Source: Marinobacter salsuginis (lineage in GTDB: Bacteria > Pseudomonadota > Gammaproteobacteria > Pseudomonadales > Oleiphilaceae). Taken from it: a stretch of 64,000 bases of DNA. This document shows, in pieces, positions 45,940-58,839 of this stretch. Position 1 is the stretch's first letter. Every line of letters starts with the position of its first letter. Where the stretch lies: the NCBI RefSeq assembly GCF_009617755.1, contig NZ_BGZH01000001.1, forward strand, positions 248,001 to 312,000, in the 5' to 3' direction. The notes below the pieces were generated by a model, which worked only from the letters and a program-made list of their open reading frames with translations, searched no databases and was not told where the DNA came from. Position numbers and translations under genes: made by a program.

Positions 45940-46569
45940 TCAGGCCGGTATCATGTTTCGTAGGGCCAGTCTGATGAGGGTTTCGCTGCTCATGCCCTCT
46001 TCGGCGACCTTGCTGATGGCCTTTGCGGCCTCCTGTGGCTTGTAACCCAGAGCAATCAATGCGGCTTCCGCTTCCTCGGTGGCCGCCGGGCCGCCAACCG
46101 GACCCTGTCCGCCCACTTGCCCCAATCCTGTCGTCTCCGGCGACGTTGGCACAAATTGCCCTTCAAGTTGCCCTATCCGGTCTGCCATTTCAATAAGAAG
46201 CCGTTCTGCGGTTTTTTTGCCAACACCAGGCAGCTTGACCAGTGAGGCGGAATCGCGATTTTCGACGCATCGTATAAACTGCTGGGCGTCCAGACCGGAA
46301 AGAATGCCAACCGCCAGTTTCGGGCCAACCCCGTTAACCTTGATCAGGAGGCGGAACAGGTCCCGGTCCAGGCTTGAGGCAAAGCCATAAAGACTCTGGG
46401 CGTCTTCCCGGACGGCAAAATGGGTGTGGAGGGTCACTTCATCGCCGGTTTCCGGCAGATGAAAGAAGGTGGTGTAGGGAATGTCGACTTCGTAGCCCAG
46501 ACCCGCGCATTCAACCAGCGCCTGGCCCGGAGACTTTTCAACCAGAATACCTCGGATACGACCAATCAA
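45940..46569 (-). CDS. ruvA: Holliday junction DNA-binding protein RuvA
   Basis: A 209-residue protein. An N-terminal OB domain MIGRIRGILVEKSPGQALV is followed by tandem helix-hairpin-helix motifs GPKLAVGILSGLDA and LPGVGKKTAERLLIEM. The C-terminal domain that contacts RuvB ends the protein. It starts with TTG behind AGGAG at 7 bp. The gap to ruvB is about 90-130 bp depending on the ruvB start. Confidence 0.95.
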   Translation of the reverse strand: MIGRIRGILVEKSPGQALVECAGLGYEVDIPYTTFFHLPETGDEVTLHTHFAVREDAQSLYGFASSLDRDLFRLLIKVNGVGPKLAVGILSGLDAQQFIRCVENRDSASLVKLPGVGKKTAERLLIEMADRIGQLEGQFVPTSPETTGLGQVGGQGPVGGPAATEEAEAALIALGYKPQEAAKAISKVAEEGMSSETLIRLALRNMIPA

Positions 46570-46599
46570 GCTGAATCTCCTGTCGCTCCTGGGAGCGGT

Positions 46600-47127
46600 T
46601 TATTGTTGTCGCACGCGACCGCTTCGGACCTTTCCGGCGCCACTGGCGACCCGCAGAATACTCTGGCTCATGTGGGCATGGCACAGGGCAATGGCCAGTG
46701 CATCGGCCGCGTCGGCCTGGGGTTTGCGTGAGAGCGAGAGTAACACCTGAACCATGTGCTGAACCTGGGATTTGTCAGCGCCACCCTTGCCGACCACCGC
46801 CTGTTTGACCTGCCTCGCCGAGTATTCGTGAACCGCCAACCCGCTGTTGGCGGCACTGACGATGGCTGCGCCGCGGGCCTGGCCGAGTTTCAGTGCAGAG
46901 TCCGGGTTCCGGGCCATGAACACCTGCTCGATGGCGAATTCTTCCGGCCGATACTCACCGATTAGAGTGGCAAGGCTCTGGAAGATGGTCTGGAGGCGCT
47001 CAGCCATCGGCTTTTCCCCCACCCGGATACACCCGCTATCGATGTACTCGATATGGCGACCATCCGCCCGAATGACGCCGTAACCGGTAATTCGTGACCC
47101 CGGATCAACGCCCAGAATTATCGCCAC
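46600..47127 (-). CDS. ruvC: Holliday junction endonuclease RuvC
   Basis: A 175-residue resolvase. Catalytic acidic residues lie in [14 protein letters not shown] (Asp near 7), [10 protein letters not shown], and [17 protein letters not shown] start. It lies 30 bp upstream of ruvA in the usual ruvC-ruvA-ruvB order. Confidence 0.96.
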   Translation of the reverse strand: MAIILGVDPGSRITGYGVIRADGRHIEYIDSGCIRVGEKPMAERLQTIFQSLATLIGEYRPEEFAIEQVFMARNPDSALKLGQARGAAIVSAANSGLAVHEYSARQVKQAVVGKGGADKSQVQHMVQVLLSLSRKPQADAADALAIALCHAHMSQSILRVASGAGKVRSGRVRQQ

Positions 47128-47145
47128 ATCAATGCCCCTGACTGG

Positions 47146-47889
47146 TCAAAGCGATTCCATGATCTCGCCGGAAATATCCGCGTTGTGGTAGACATTCTGA
47201 ACATCGTCCAGATCTTCGAGCATATCAATGAGCTTCAGGATGGTTTCTGCGCCGTCCCGGTCCAGCTCAACCCGCGTGGACGGAACCATGGTTACTTCGG
47301 CATTGTCCGGTACCAGCCCGGCATTGACCAGCGATTCCTTGACGTCCAGAAACTGTTCGGGTGTGGTGACAATTTCCCAGGATCCGTCGTCCTGGCCTGC
47401 GAGGTCTTCGGCGCCAGCATTGAGAACGGCTTCCACCAGCCTGTCCTCTTCCCACTCCGGACCGTAGCTGATGATGCCCTGTTTGGTGAACAGGTAGGCT
47501 ACCGATCCGTCGGTCCCGAGGTTGCCACCCATCTTGTTGAACGCGTGGCGTATCTCGGCAACAGACCGGTTTTTATTATCTGTCATGACTTCCACGAATA
47601 TCGCCACACCACCCGGGCCATAGCCTTCGTAGGTCAGCTCTTCGTAGTTGTCATCATCGCCACCACCGGCGCCACGTTCTACCGCGCGCTCGATGGTGTC
47701 TTTTTTCATATTGGCGGTGAGCGCCTTGTCGATGACCGCGCGCAGGCGGGGGTTATCATCAGGATTACCCCCGCCCTGGCGCGCAGCTACGGTCAGCTCA
47801 CGAATGATTTTGGTGAAGATCTTGCCCCGCTTGGCATCCTGTGCCGCCTTGCGGTGCTTGATGTTGGCCCACTTACTGTGACCCGCCAT
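47146..47889 (-). CDS. YebC/PmpR-family translation or transcription factor
   Basis: A 247-residue YebC-family protein starting [22 protein letters not shown], with the acidic middle domain and a C-terminal part [24 protein letters not shown]. YebC proteins lie beside ruvC in many bacteria and have been reported as transcriptional regulators or ribosome-associated factors. It lies 25 bp downstream of aspS. Confidence 0.95.
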   Translation of the reverse strand: MAGHSKWANIKHRKAAQDAKRGKIFTKIIRELTVAARQGGGNPDDNPRLRAVIDKALTANMKKDTIERAVERGAGGGDDDNYEELTYEGYGPGGVAIFVEVMTDNKNRSVAEIRHAFNKMGGNLGTDGSVAYLFTKQGIISYGPEWEEDRLVEAVLNAGAEDLAGQDDGSWEIVTTPEQFLDVKESLVNAGLVPDNAEVTMVPSTRVELDRDGAETILKLIDMLEDLDDVQNVYHNADISGEIMESL

Positions 47890-47914
47890 ACAGCTCCTCT
47901 CTTAAATCATTGAC

Positions 47915-49723
47915 TTACTGATTGCCCTCGCCGGCTTCCGCCTTGTTGCCTTCAACCGGCTTTGACGGCTTGCGCAGACGGATATGCAACTCACGCAGCT
48001 GCTTCTCGTCCACTTCGCCCGGCGCCTGAGTCATCAGGCAGGTGGCGCTCTGGGTTTTCGGGAATGCGATGACGTCACGGATGGACGTAGCGCCGGTCAT
48101 CAACATGACCAGACGGTCCAGGCCGAACGCCAGACCACCATGGGGCGGGCAGCCGAACTTAAGGGCATCCAACAGGAAACCGAACTTGGCGCGGGCTTCT
48201 TCTTCACCGATTCCCAGGATCCGGAACACCGCTTCCTGCATTTTCTCATCGTGAATACGGATGGAACCGCCACCCAATTCGGTGCCGTTCAAAACCATAT
48301 CATAGGCACGAGAGAGCGCGTTGGCCGGGTCTGCAGACAGCTCTTCCGGGCTGCAGGAGGGCGCGGTGAACGGGTGGTGAATCGCGGTGAGGCCGCCGTC
48401 CGGAGTCTCCTCGAACATCGGGAAATCCACAACCCAGAGCGGTGCCCACTCGGACGTCAGCATGTCCAGATCGTGACCGATCTTGATGCGCAGTGCGCCC
48501 AGGGCCTCGTTGACCACATTGGTCTTGTCCGCGCCGAAGAACACGATGTCACCGTCTTCGGCACCCACGCGCTCCATGATAGCGAGCGCAACGTCATCAC
48601 CCAGGAACTTGATGATCGGGGATTGCAGGCCTTCTACGCCCTTGGAGAGGTCATTGACCTTGATGTAAGCCAGCCCTTTGGCACCGTAGATGCCTACAAA
48701 CTTGGTGTAGTCGTCAATCTGCTTGCGAGTCAGCTCGCCACCTTTCGGTACACGCAAAGCGGCTACACGGCCTTTCGGATCTTTGGCTGGGCCGGCGAAT
48801 ACCTTGAAGTCCACGCCTTCAACCAGATCGTTCACATCCAGCAACTCAAGCGGGATGCGCAGATCCGGCTTGTCGCTGCCATAACGCTGCATGGCCTCGG
48901 CATAAGGCATCTGCGGGAAGGACGGAAGCTCTACATCCAGAACATCCTTGAACAGCGAACGGATCATGTCCTCGTTCAACTTCATCAGGGTCTCTTCGTC
49001 AATAAAAGAGGCCTCAATGTCCACCTGGGTAAACTCCGGCTGACGATCCGCACGCAGGTCTTCATCCCGGAAACACTTGGCAATCTGGTAGTAACGGTCG
49101 ACACCAGACACCATCAGCAGCTGCTTGAACAGCTGCGGCGACTGCGGCAGTGCGAAAAAAGAACCCTCATGGGTACGGCTCGGCACCAGGTAATCCCGCG
49201 CACCTTCCGGCGTAGCACGGGTCAGGATGGGCGTTTCCACATCCATGAAGCCGTTGCTGTCCAGATAGTTACGGATGTAGCTGGTTACCCGGGAACGGAA
49301 ACGCAGGCGGTTGATCATTTCCGGGCGACGCAGGTCTACAAACCGGTAGCGCAGACGCACGTCCTCGCCAACGTCGACATGCTCATCCAGCGGGAACGGC
49401 GGGGTCGCTGCGGCGTTCAGAATGCTCAGCTCCTTGCCCAGAAGCTCAACCTGCCCGGTCGGCATGTTGTTGTTTTCTGTGCCAGCAGGACGGCGACGCA
49501 CCCGACCGGTTACCTTGATCACGAACTCGCTACGGACTTTTTCCGCAAGCGCAAAGCTCTCAGGGGTATCAGGATCAACAACCACCTGAGACATACCATC
49601 CCGATCCCGCAGATCCAGGAAGATAACCCCACCGTGGTCACGGCGGCGGTGGACCCATCCGCAAAGTGTGACTTCCTGATCGATGTGGGATTCGTTAATC
49701 CCACCGCAATAATGACTGCGCAT
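47915..49723 (-). CDS. aspS: Aspartyl-tRNA synthetase AspS
   Basis: A 602-residue class II synthetase. N-terminal OB anticodon-binding domain ([20 protein letters not shown]), motif 2 with [18 protein letters not shown], the bacterial GAD insertion domain in the middle, and motif 3 [13 protein letters not shown]. The bacterial-type length is consistent; whether it also charges tRNA-Asn cannot be told here. Its leader likely contains the 49772-49882 hairpin. Confidence 0.97.
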   Translation of the reverse strand: MRSHYCGGINESHIDQEVTLCGWVHRRRDHGGVIFLDLRDRDGMSQVVVDPDTPESFALAEKVRSEFVIKVTGRVRRRPAGTENNNMPTGQVELLGKELSILNAAATPPFPLDEHVDVGEDVRLRYRFVDLRRPEMINRLRFRSRVTSYIRNYLDSNGFMDVETPILTRATPEGARDYLVPSRTHEGSFFALPQSPQLFKQLLMVSGVDRYYQIAKCFRDEDLRADRQPEFTQVDIEASFIDEETLMKLNEDMIRSLFKDVLDVELPSFPQMPYAEAMQRYGSDKPDLRIPLELLDVNDLVEGVDFKVFAGPAKDPKGRVAALRVPKGGELTRKQIDDYTKFVGIYGAKGLAYIKVNDLSKGVEGLQSPIIKFLGDDVALAIMERVGAEDGDIVFFGADKTNVVNEALGALRIKIGHDLDMLTSEWAPLWVVDFPMFEETPDGGLTAIHHPFTAPSCSPEELSADPANALSRAYDMVLNGTELGGGSIRIHDEKMQEAVFRILGIGEEEARAKFGFLLDALKFGCPPHGGLAFGLDRLVMLMTGATSIRDVIAFPKTQSATCLMTQAPGEVDEKQLRELHIRLRKPSKPVEGNKAEAGEGNQ

Positions 49724-49771
49724 ACCGGTTCCCGTTACGTTTAATGTGTTCGTTTATCACAGATGTCTGGG

Positions 49772-49882
49772 CAAGCTGGTGGCGATGGCTTTCCGAAACC
49801 GTGCGGAGCCATGGATGGCGGAGCCGAACGTACATGGATGTATTCACAGCGTGTTTCGGAAAGCCATCGCCACCAGCTTGCT
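49772..49882. repeat. MITE-like inverted repeat with 29-bp perfect arms
   Basis: Left arm 49772-49800 and right arm 49854-49882 are exact reverse complements over 29 bp, around a 53-bp middle that itself contains the small palindrome GCCATGGATGGC. The 8-mer ATGTCTGG directly precedes the left arm (49764-49771) and recurs 7 bp after the right arm (49890-49897). It carries no gene. This is the layout of a mobile intergenic element, folding into a long hairpin in RNA. It lies in the 337-bp gap between aspS and fabR. Confidence 0.85.
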
Positions 49883-49937
49883 TGCAGCATGTCTGGATCG
49901 CAAAAATTAGATCGCGACCTTACTCGAAAAGCCGCCC

Positions 49938-49943
49938 ATTATA
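49938..49943 (-). promoter_or_regulatory. Candidate -10 box of an aspS promoter upstream of the hairpin
   Basis: A perfect TATAAT on the minus strand, the only one in the gap. No good -35 was found 16-18 bp upstream. If used, the transcript would run through the 49772-49882 hairpin before aspS, giving a leader of about 210 nt. Together with the repeat this accounts for the 49724-50060 gap; I see nothing else in it. Confidence 0.35.
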
Positions 49944-50060
49944 AACACAATGACGCTGAAAATCAGGCGCCCCTGGAGCGTAAATTGGAAGGCAGGATGA
50001 CTGCCGAGTTTTAGAGGGCTAGAATGCTGATTTTTAACGGCATAGGGATGGAGTCTCACC

Positions 50061-50678
50061 TTGGCAACCAGAGCGGAGCAGAAACTGAAAACCCGGCGGG
50101 CACTGATGGATGCGGCGCTTTCGCAACTGAGTGCGGATCGGGGCTTTGGGAGCCTGAGCTTGCGGGAAGTCGCCCGGGAGGCGGGCATCGCCCCGACGTC
50201 CTTCTACCGGCACTTTGCGGAGCTTGATGAACTTGGGCTGGCGTTGGTGGATGAGGGCGGTGTAGCGCTCAGGCAACTGATGCGTCAGGCCCGCAAGCGG
50301 ATTGCCCGGGACGGTGGCAGCGCCATTTCGACCTCCGTGGAAACCTTCATGGAGTATCTGGGCAACAACGCGAACCTGTTCCGGCTGATGCTCCGGGAGA
50401 GAACCGGGGTATCCAAGCCGTTCCGGACGGCGGTGAAGGCCGAGATCGATCATTTTGTCACGGAACTGGCGGATGACCTCCGGCGGATCGCCGATGAGCA
50501 GAACAGACCGCTTTCCGAGGCAAGGCTGGTCGCCGAGGCCATGGTGACACTGGTGTTCAACCAGGGCGCCGAGGCACTGGACGCGACGTCGAAAGAACGC
50601 GAAGAGCTTAAGGCCAAGCTGAAAACCGAGCTCAGGATGATTCTGGTCGGCTCCCAGACTCTGGCAAAGCGCCCGTAA
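50061..50678 (+). CDS. fabR: TetR-family fatty-acid regulator FabR
   Basis: A 205-residue TetR repressor. The HTH region [21 protein letters not shown] (about 32-52) and the following [12 protein letters not shown] and [13 protein letters not shown] segments match FabR, the repressor of unsaturated fatty acid synthesis (fabA, fabB). Starts with TTG; GGAG lies 7 bp upstream and no ATG is nearby. Its targets are not in the window. Confidence 0.9.
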   Translation: MATRAEQKLKTRRALMDAALSQLSADRGFGSLSLREVAREAGIAPTSFYRHFAELDELGLALVDEGGVALRQLMRQARKRIARDGGSAISTSVETFMEYLGNNANLFRLMLRERTGVSKPFRTAVKAEIDHFVTELADDLRRIADEQNRPLSEARLVAEAMVTLVFNQGAEALDATSKEREELKAKLKTELRMILVGSQTLAKRP

Positions 50679-50690
50679 TCTGAGCGAGCT

Positions 50691-51125
50691 TTAAACGCCC
50701 GATTTCAGTTCCGCCAGCACCGGCGCCAGCCGTTGCCGAACCTGCTCCAGTTCCTCATCGGTATAAGGTACCGGCGCCTGCTTGCCCCAGATCGGACCCG
50801 GCCAGGCCGGATCGCCCTCGAATCGCACGATATGATGAAGATGAAGCTGGGGCACCATGTTGCCGAGGGCCGCAACGTTCATCTTGTCACCGCCAAAAAC
50901 CTCCATCATCGCTTCACTGAGAGTCGAGGACTCGCGGACCAGCTGGTGCTGCTGATCCGCCGATAACTGGTAAATCTCCCGGATCCCGGCAACCGCCGGA
51001 ACCAACAGAACCCACGGCCAGGTACTGTCGTTCATCAACCGGATTTCACACAGCGAGGTGCTTCCAAGGCCCATCGTGTCGGCCTCCAGTCGCTCATGTA
51101 ACCGGAAAACCGCCGGTTCACTCAT
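50691..51125 (-). CDS. HIT-family nucleotide hydrolase
   Basis: A 144-residue histidine-triad protein. The catalytic segment reads PQLHLHHIVRF (about 91-101); the first His of the HxHxH triad is Gln, a known variation in bacterial members. Substrates are probably nucleoside phosphoramidates or dinucleotides. It is convergent with fabR. Confidence 0.88.
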   Translation of the reverse strand: MSEPAVFRLHERLEADTMGLGSTSLCEIRLMNDSTWPWVLLVPAVAGIREIYQLSADQQHQLVRESSTLSEAMMEVFGGDKMNVAALGNMVPQLHLHHIVRFEGDPAWPGPIWGKQAPVPYTDEELEQVRQRLAPVLAELKSGV

Positions 51126-51148
51126 GATTCCCTCCCCATTATCTGGAT

Positions 51149-52492
51149 TTACTCCGAGTGGAACTGCGTGCGGCCACGGCCGATGGCGTAGTAGATAAGG
51201 CCGTAACGTTCCAGCATCTCTGGCTCGTAGAGATTGCGGCCGTCAAAGACCACAGGCTCGCGAATGGTCGCAGCAATGGATTCAAAGTCCGGCGAACGGA
51301 ATTCCTTCCACTCGGTGCAAATCGCCAGCACGTCTGCGCCCTTGAGCGCCTGCTCTTTGGTGCCGCAAAGAGTCAGGCCATCCTGGTCACCATAGATTCG
51401 CTGGGTTTCTTCCATCGCCTCGGGATCAAAGGCCTGCACCCTGGCACCAGCTTTCCAGAGATCTTCCATCAAGGTGCGGGAGGAAGCTTCACGCATATCA
51501 TCGGTATTGGGCTTGAACGCCAACCCCCAGAGCGCAACGACCTTGCCCTCCAGCTTGCCACCAAAATAGTGACTGATCTTGTCAAACAGGACGTGTTTCT
51601 GGGCGTAATTCACCCCTTCCACAGCATTCAGCAGGCGGGCTTCATAACCACAGTCACTGGCGGTTCGGGCCAGGGCCTGAACATCCTTCGGGAAACAGGA
51701 CCCGCCGTAGCCACACCCCGGATAGATGAAGTGGTAACCGATCCGCGGGTCGGAACCAATACCCCGGCGTACGGCTTCGATATCGGCACCCAACCGCTCT
51801 GCCAGATTGGCTATTTCGTTCATGAAGCTGATCTTGGTGGCCAGCATCGAGTTGGCCGCGTATTTGGTGAGTTCCGCAGACCGCAGATCCATAAAAATCA
51901 TGCGATCATGATTGCGGTTAAACGGGTAGTAGACTTCCCGCAGAAGCTCCGCCGCCCTCTCGCTGTCGGTACCAACAACAATACGATCAGGCTTCATGAA
52001 ATCGTTTATCGCAGCGCCTTCCTTGAGAAACTCAGGGTTGGACACCACATCGAAATCCAGCTCCAGACCACGCCGATCCAGCTGGGCGCGAACCGCAGCC
52101 CGAACCTTGTCGCCGGTGCCAACGGGTACGGTCGACTTGTCGACCACCACCTTGTAGTCCTCCATATGCTCGCCAATGGAGCGCGCAACCGCGGTCACGT
52201 ACTGGAGGTCCGCAGAGCCATCTTCGTCCGGAGGCGTACCCACGGCAATAAACTGCAAGGTACCGTGGCGAACCGCTTCTTCTGTATCGGTTGTGAAGGA
52301 CAGGCGACCCGCTTCCACCGTATGTTTGACGATGTTGTCCAGGCCTGGCTCATAGATGGGAATCTGGCCATTCTTGAGCTTTTCGATCTTGCCCCGGTCC
52401 ACGTCCATACAAAGAACGTTATGACCAACATCCGCCAGGCACGCACCAGTTACAAGGCCCACGTAGCCTGTTCCAAAAATCGTTATTTTCAT
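51149..52492 (-). CDS. ugd: UDP-glucose 6-dehydrogenase
   Basis: A 447-residue enzyme oxidising UDP-glucose twice to UDP-glucuronate. NAD site [18 protein letters not shown] at the N-terminus. The catalytic Cys lies in [15 protein letters not shown] (about 261-275) with a Lys nearby. C-terminal UDP-binding region [17 protein letters not shown]. It uses GalU product and feeds the epimerase at 29719 and capsule or EPS synthesis. It follows galE by 30 bp. Confidence 0.96.
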   Translation of the reverse strand: MKITIFGTGYVGLVTGACLADVGHNVLCMDVDRGKIEKLKNGQIPIYEPGLDNIVKHTVEAGRLSFTTDTEEAVRHGTLQFIAVGTPPDEDGSADLQYVTAVARSIGEHMEDYKVVVDKSTVPVGTGDKVRAAVRAQLDRRGLELDFDVVSNPEFLKEGAAINDFMKPDRIVVGTDSERAAELLREVYYPFNRNHDRMIFMDLRSAELTKYAANSMLATKISFMNEIANLAERLGADIEAVRRGIGSDPRIGYHFIYPGCGYGGSCFPKDVQALARTASDCGYEARLLNAVEGVNYAQKHVLFDKISHYFGGKLEGKVVALWGLAFKPNTDDMREASSRTLMEDLWKAGARVQAFDPEAMEETQRIYGDQDGLTLCGTKEQALKGADVLAICTEWKEFRSPDFESIAATIREPVVFDGRNLYEPEMLERYGLIYYAIGRGRTQFHSE

Positions 52493-52522
52493 CCTTTAAA
52501 TCCCGATACAAGTACTGAAAGG

Positions 52523-53518
52523 TTATTCGGTGTCGTCGGCTTTTTTCTTCTGCCAGATCGCTTCCCACGCCAAAGCGGTGCCGACAATGGTATCCAGATT
52601 GTCGTAGTCTGGCTGCCAGCCCAGGGTCTGGCGAATCAAGGTGTTGTCCGCCATCAGCCCTGCCGGATCGCCGGCGCGCCGGTCGGTTTCGGTAACCGGG
52701 AAGTCAACGCCGGATTGCGCCTTGACCACATCAATCACTTCCCGAACCGTAAAGCCGCGACCATAACCGCAGTTCATGACCTTCGAGTGACCACCATTGG
52801 CCATATAGTCCAGCGCCATCACGTGGGCCTTGGCCAGATCTTCCACATGGATGTAGTCGCGAATGCAGGTGCCATCCCGGGTATCGTAGTCGGTACCGAA
52901 AATACTCATTCCGTCACGCTGGCCGGTCACGCACTCGCAGGCCACCTTTATCAGGTGGGTCGCTTCAGGTGTCGCCTGCCCCAGCAAGCCTTCCGGATTG
53001 GCACCCGCAACATTGAAGTAACGGAGAATCACGTAGTTGAGCCTGGAGGCTGCAGCCAGATCCATAATCATCCGCTCGCTCATCATCTTGGACGCGCCGT
53101 AGGGGTTGATCGGAGCCAGCGGCAGGTCCTCGGTGAGCACCGCTTGCTCAGGCATGCCATAGACGGCCGCAGTAGAGGAAAACACCATGTACGGTACGTC
53201 GTGTTTTTCGACCGCTTTCAGGAGGTTCAGGGTATTGCGGGTGTTGTTGCTGTAGTACTTCAATGGGTTGGCAACAGACTCGGGCACCACAATATTGGCC
53301 GCAAAATGCAGAACCGCTTCAAACCGGTGACGGGAAAACAGATCCTCCACTGCCGCTTCATCGGCCAGATCTCCAACCACTAGTTCGCCAGCAGTCACCG
53401 CCCAGCGGTAGCCTGTGGAGAGGTTATCGAACACCACGATGTCGTGACCGGCCTGGCCCAGCTGGCGAACCACATGACTGCCAATATACCCGGCTCCGCC
53501 GGTAACGAGGACTTTCAT
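52523..53518 (-). CDS. galE: UDP-glucose 4-epimerase GalE
   Basis: A 331-residue epimerase interconverting UDP-glucose and UDP-galactose. GGAGYIGSH NAD motif, SSTAAVYG, YGASKMMSE with the YxxxK pair, and RYFNVAGANPEG. It lies 9 bp after tadA and before ugd, forming a nucleotide-sugar pair. Confidence 0.95.
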   Translation of the reverse strand: MKVLVTGGAGYIGSHVVRQLGQAGHDIVVFDNLSTGYRWAVTAGELVVGDLADEAAVEDLFSRHRFEAVLHFAANIVVPESVANPLKYYSNNTRNTLNLLKAVEKHDVPYMVFSSTAAVYGMPEQAVLTEDLPLAPINPYGASKMMSERMIMDLAAASRLNYVILRYFNVAGANPEGLLGQATPEATHLIKVACECVTGQRDGMSIFGTDYDTRDGTCIRDYIHVEDLAKAHVMALDYMANGGHSKVMNCGYGRGFTVREVIDVVKAQSGVDFPVTETDRRAGDPAGLMADNTLIRQTLGWQPDYDNLDTIVGTALAWEAIWQKKKADDTE

Positions 53519-53527
53519 AGGCGAGAA

Positions 53528-54031
53528 CTACTCCTTCCCTGAATTCTGTTTGCGCAGACGCCGGATCTCTGCCCGCCGCCGGCTGAAAAACTCACTGATC
53601 ACCCGGCTGCACTGATCGGATAGCACACCGCCAACGGCAGTCACGTCCCAGTTCAGATGGGGCTCTTCAAGCGTTCGGCGTGCGGACTCTATCGCTCCGG
53701 CCTTGGGCTCGGCTGCGCCATATACTAGCCGACTTATGCGGCCATGAACGATCGCGCCCACGCACATAGTACAGGGCTCAAGAGTAACGTAAAGCGTGGC
53801 ATCGGGCAGCCGGTAATTGCCGACTCGGGCAGCAGCATCGCGCAGGGCCCGGATTTCCGCGTGAGCCGTGGGATCGCATCCGGAAATCGGCGCATTGAAT
53901 CCGGCACCGATCTCTTTACCATCCAGAACCACCACAGCACCAACAGGCACTTCGCCTTTTGCTGACGCCTCACCTGCCAGTTGCAGTGCGCGGCTCATCC
54001 AGTATTCGTCTTCCGCTGCCACCTCAGACAT
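53528..54031 (-). CDS. tadA: tRNA adenosine-34 deaminase TadA
   Basis: A 167-residue zinc deaminase converting A34 to inosine in tRNA-Arg(ACG). Zinc and catalytic residues are in TAHAEIRALRDAA and LEPCTMCVGAI. It follows guaA by 20 bp. Confidence 0.95.
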   Translation of the reverse strand: MSEVAAEDEYWMSRALQLAGEASAKGEVPVGAVVVLDGKEIGAGFNAPISGCDPTAHAEIRALRDAAARVGNYRLPDATLYVTLEPCTMCVGAIVHGRISRLVYGAAEPKAGAIESARRTLEEPHLNWDVTAVGGVLSDQCSRVISEFFSRRRAEIRRLRKQNSGKE

Positions 54032-54051
54032 CGGACCCAGTCATCTGACGC

Positions 54052-55629
54052 TTATTCCCACTCAATGGTTGCCGGCGGCTTGGACGAGACATCGTAGGTC
54101 ACCCGGGATACACCGGTAATCTCATTGATGATCCGGTTGGAAACGGTCTCAAGGAGATCGTAAGGCAGGTGCGCCCAACGGGCGGTCATGAAATCGATGG
54201 TTTCAACGGCACGCAGTGCCACCACGTATTCATAGCGGCGTGCATCCCCGACCACGCCCACCGACTTGACCGGCAGAAATACTGCAAAAGCCTGGCTGGT
54301 CTTGTGGTAAAAATCCGCCCGGTGCAGCTCTTCCAGGAAAATGGCATCCGCCCGGCGCAGGATATCGGCGTATTCCTTTTTCACTTCACCCAGGATGCGA
54401 ACACCCAGGCCCGGCCCCGGGAACGGGTGACGATATACCATGTCGTACGGCAAGCCGAGCTCCAGACCGATCCGGCGCACCTCGTCCTTGAACAACTCCC
54501 GCAAGGGCTCAACCAGCTTCATTTTCATGGTTTCAGGCAGGCCGCCCACATTGTGGTGAGACTTGATCACATGGGCCTTTCCGGTCTTGGAAGCGGCAGA
54601 TTCGATCACATCCGGATAGATCGTGCCCTGAGCCAGCCAGTTCACGTCCTTGATATTGGCAGCCTCGTCGTCGAACACATCAATGAAGGTGTTTCCGATG
54701 ATCTTGCGCTTCTGCTCGGGATCACTGACGCCCTTGAGCTTAGACAGGAACAGGTCTTCGGCATCAACCCGAATCACTTTCACGCCCATGTTGCTGGCGA
54801 ACATGTCCATCACCTGGTCGCCCTCGTGAAGACGCAGGAGGCCATTGTCCACGAACACGCAGGTCAGCTGATCACCGATTGCCCTATGCAGCAGCGCAGC
54901 TGTTACCGACGAGTCGACGCCACCTGACAAGCCAAGCAGCACCTTGTCACTGCCGACCTGCTCACGAATCTGCTGAACCGCATCATCCACGATCTTGGCC
55001 GGTGTCCAAAGAGCCTCACAGTTACAGATATTGAGGACGAAGTGCTCGAGTATCCGCTTGCCCTGAAGAGTGTGGGTTACTTCGGGGTGAAACTGAACAC
55101 CGTACAGATTCCGGCTGAGATCCTGCATCGCAGAAATTGGCGCGCTCTCAGTGGAGGCCAGAAGCTCAAAACCTTCCGGCATCGCCACAACCTTGTCGCC
55201 ATGGCTCATCCAAACGTCCAGCAGGGACTCGCCAGCAGGCGTCAGATGATCGGTGATATCCGCCAACAGCGGGCCCTTGGCGCGCACCTTCACCTGGGCA
55301 TAACCAAACTCACGCTTCTCGGAGCTGGCCACGCGACCTCCGAGCTGCTCTGCCATGGTCTGCATGCCGTAGCAGATGCCGAGAATCGGAATGCCGCGAT
55401 CAAACAGCCCTTCCGGGGCACGGGGACCGCCCAGTTGAGTAACCGACTCCGGACCACCCGCAAGAATAATCCCTTTGGGATTGAACTCATTGAGCTCTTC
55501 ATCGGTGATATCAAACGCCTTGATCTCACAGTAAACGCCGATCTCCCGCACACGGCGGGCAATCAGCTGGGTGTACTGGGAACCGAAATCGAGAATCAGG
55601 ATGCGGTGGTCGTGAATGTTCTGGGCCAT
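54052..55629 (-). CDS. guaA: GMP synthase GuaA
   Basis: A 525-residue glutamine amidotransferase. N-terminal class I domain with nucleophile Cys in [13 protein letters not shown], then ATP-pyrophosphatase domain [15 protein letters not shown], and a C-terminal dimerisation domain ending in [15 protein letters not shown]. It converts XMP to GMP. Separated from guaB by 62 bp that hold a hairpin. Confidence 0.97.
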   Translation of the reverse strand: MAQNIHDHRILILDFGSQYTQLIARRVREIGVYCEIKAFDITDEELNEFNPKGIILAGGPESVTQLGGPRAPEGLFDRGIPILGICYGMQTMAEQLGGRVASSEKREFGYAQVKVRAKGPLLADITDHLTPAGESLLDVWMSHGDKVVAMPEGFELLASTESAPISAMQDLSRNLYGVQFHPEVTHTLQGKRILEHFVLNICNCEALWTPAKIVDDAVQQIREQVGSDKVLLGLSGGVDSSVTAALLHRAIGDQLTCVFVDNGLLRLHEGDQVMDMFASNMGVKVIRVDAEDLFLSKLKGVSDPEQKRKIIGNTFIDVFDDEAANIKDVNWLAQGTIYPDVIESAASKTGKAHVIKSHHNVGGLPETMKMKLVEPLRELFKDEVRRIGLELGLPYDMVYRHPFPGPGLGVRILGEVKKEYADILRRADAIFLEELHRADFYHKTSQAFAVFLPVKSVGVVGDARRYEYVVALRAVETIDFMTARWAHLPYDLLETVSNRIINEITGVSRVTYDVSSKPPATIEWE

Positions 55630-55653
55630 GGAGTCCTCGGAGCTGAATAAACA

Positions 55654-55676
55654 ACGCGGCCCTCTGGGGGCCGCGT
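55654..55676. terminator. Intercistronic hairpin between guaB and guaA
   Basis: Perfect 9-bp stem ACGCGGCCC/GGGCCGCGT with a 5-nt loop. On the minus strand it is followed by TGTTTATT, a weak U-tract. It may reduce guaA relative to guaB or stabilise the guaB message; no full terminator T-run is present. Confidence 0.55.
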
Positions 55677-55691
55677 CTGGTAAGGCAATGA

Positions 55692-57230
<1,539 letters not shown>

Positions 57231-57241
57231 TTAATCGATCT

Positions 57242-57270
57242 ATTATAATGGCGCTCTCGGGGACAGTAAA
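57242..57270 (-). promoter_or_regulatory. Promoter of guaB
   Basis: On the minus strand TTTACT (57265-57270), 17-bp spacer, perfect TATAAT (57242-57247). No PurR-like box was seen next to it. Confidence 0.7.
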
Positions 57271-57347
57271 CCGGCCCGTTTTTAAGGTTCGATTGCATCT
57301 TTTTGAAATTTCGCTATTTTTACCCTCCCCTTTTTCGGCTATTGCGT

Positions 57348-58736
57348 ATGTATAACGACGGATCAGCACCGGCAACGCCGCACCTCCAGGACACCCGCCC
57401 CCGGGCACTGAGCGTCAGTGAACTGAACCACCAGGCCAGACACTTGCTGGAATCCAGCTTCATGCAGGTTTGGGTGGAAGGCGAACTGTCCGGATTTTCA
57501 CGCCCTTCATCCGGTCACTGGTATTTTTCCCTGAAAGACCGGAAATGCCAGGTTCGCTGCGCCATGTTCCGGGGAATGAACCAGCGTATCCGGACATTGC
57601 CAAAGGAGGGAGATCAGGTACGAATCCGCGGCAAGGTTACACTCTATGAGAACCGCGGTGATTTCCAGATTATCGTTGAGCACATCGAGCCGGCAGGCCT
57701 CGGTGCCCTGCAACAAGCCTTCGAGGAACTCAAACGCAAGCTGTTGGCCGAGGGCCTGTTTGACCAGGCCCGCAAAAAACCGCTGCCCTCATTGCCGAGA
57801 CACATCGGGGTGGTCACCTCACCCACTGGCGCCGCAATACACGACATACTGACTGTTCTTGCCCGTCGCTGCCCCGCCATTCCGATCACGCTTTATCCGA
57901 CGGCCGTACAAGGCAAAGCGGCCACGGCCGACATTGTCCGCGCCATTGAGGCCGCCCAGAGCCACGGCGTTGCCGACGTGCTGATCATCGGTCGCGGCGG
58001 AGGTTCTCTGGAAGATCTCTGGTGCTTCAACGAAGAATCGGTAGCCCGCGCCATTGCCGCCTGCCAGATTCCCACCGTCAGCGCTGTCGGCCACGAAGTG
58101 GATGTCACCATTGCGGATTTCGTGGCGGATCTGCGAGCGCCAACGCCCTCGGCGGCAGCTGAAAAGATCTCACCGGATCAGTCTGACTGGCTCAGACAGC
58201 TTGGGGAGCGTGAAGCCCGGCTATCCAACGCCATCGGCCTCGCTCTCAAGCGCCTGAGCACCCAGCTCGGGCATCTGGGAGCGCGGTTGCGGGACCCAAG
58301 AAGGGAGCTTCTGGAAAAGGCCCAGCGCATGGACGAACTGGAGTTGCGGCTGAAGAAGGTCATTCAGCAACGCCTGTCGACCGTTAGCGTTCGCAATGAC
58401 CACCTGCGCCAGAGACTGGCCATGCAATCACCCCGCCGCCAGCTCACGGAGGGCCAGGAAGCCCTGCAGCGCGTGAGCGAGCGATTGGCTTCCGTTATTC
58501 AGCAAAATCTGAAACAGAGCCGCGCCAACCTGGAACATGCGGCCCAGACCCTGAATGTTGTCAGCCCCCTCGCTACGCTGGGCCGGGGCTATGCCATCGT
58601 GCGCGACAACAACGGAAACATTCTTCGGGATGCCTCAAACGTTAATCCGGGCGACACCATCTCAGCCCGAGTTGCACGGGGCGAAATGACCGCGAAGGTG
58701 ACTTCGGTCAAATCTTCAGAAGAAACTGGCCCCTAG
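57348..58736 (+). CDS. xseA: Exodeoxyribonuclease VII large subunit XseA
   Basis: A 462-residue nuclease subunit. The N-terminal OB-fold domain (about 20-115, [20 protein letters not shown]) is followed by the catalytic domain with [36 protein letters not shown] and [29 protein letters not shown] helical coiled-coil region and C-terminal GRGYAIV follow. Start at the ATG 57348; the open frame extends to a TTG at 57303 without better support. It is divergent from guaB. Confidence 0.95.
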   Translation: MYNDGSAPATPHLQDTRPRALSVSELNHQARHLLESSFMQVWVEGELSGFSRPSSGHWYFSLKDRKCQVRCAMFRGMNQRIRTLPKEGDQVRIRGKVTLYENRGDFQIIVEHIEPAGLGALQQAFEELKRKLLAEGLFDQARKKPLPSLPRHIGVVTSPTGAAIHDILTVLARRCPAIPITLYPTAVQGKAATADIVRAIEAAQSHGVADVLIIGRGGGSLEDLWCFNEESVARAIAACQIPTVSAVGHEVDVTIADFVADLRAPTPSAAAEKISPDQSDWLRQLGEREARLSNAIGLALKRLSTQLGHLGARLRDPRRELLEKAQRMDELELRLKKVIQQRLSTVSVRNDHLRQRLAMQSPRRQLTEGQEALQRVSERLASVIQQNLKQSRANLEHAAQTLNVVSPLATLGRGYAIVRDNNGNILRDASNVNPGDTISARVARGEMTAKVTSVKSSEETGP

Positions 58737-58839
58737 CGCCCCCAGACTAAGCCAATGGTCTACTAGTCCATGATTTCAAACGGCCTAAAGTTGTCAGGAA
58801 ACATACTAAAACAACAACAGGCACGATGAGGTGGAATGT

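Noticed and set aside
51158..53383. A 741-codon open frame on the plus strand over ugd and galE
   Set aside because: It is exactly antisense to two clear enzymes, has no family sequence, and is explained by codon bias in GC-rich genes. The same applies to long plus-strand frames over aspS (47984-49744), acnD (11445-12956) and leuA (61306-63054).
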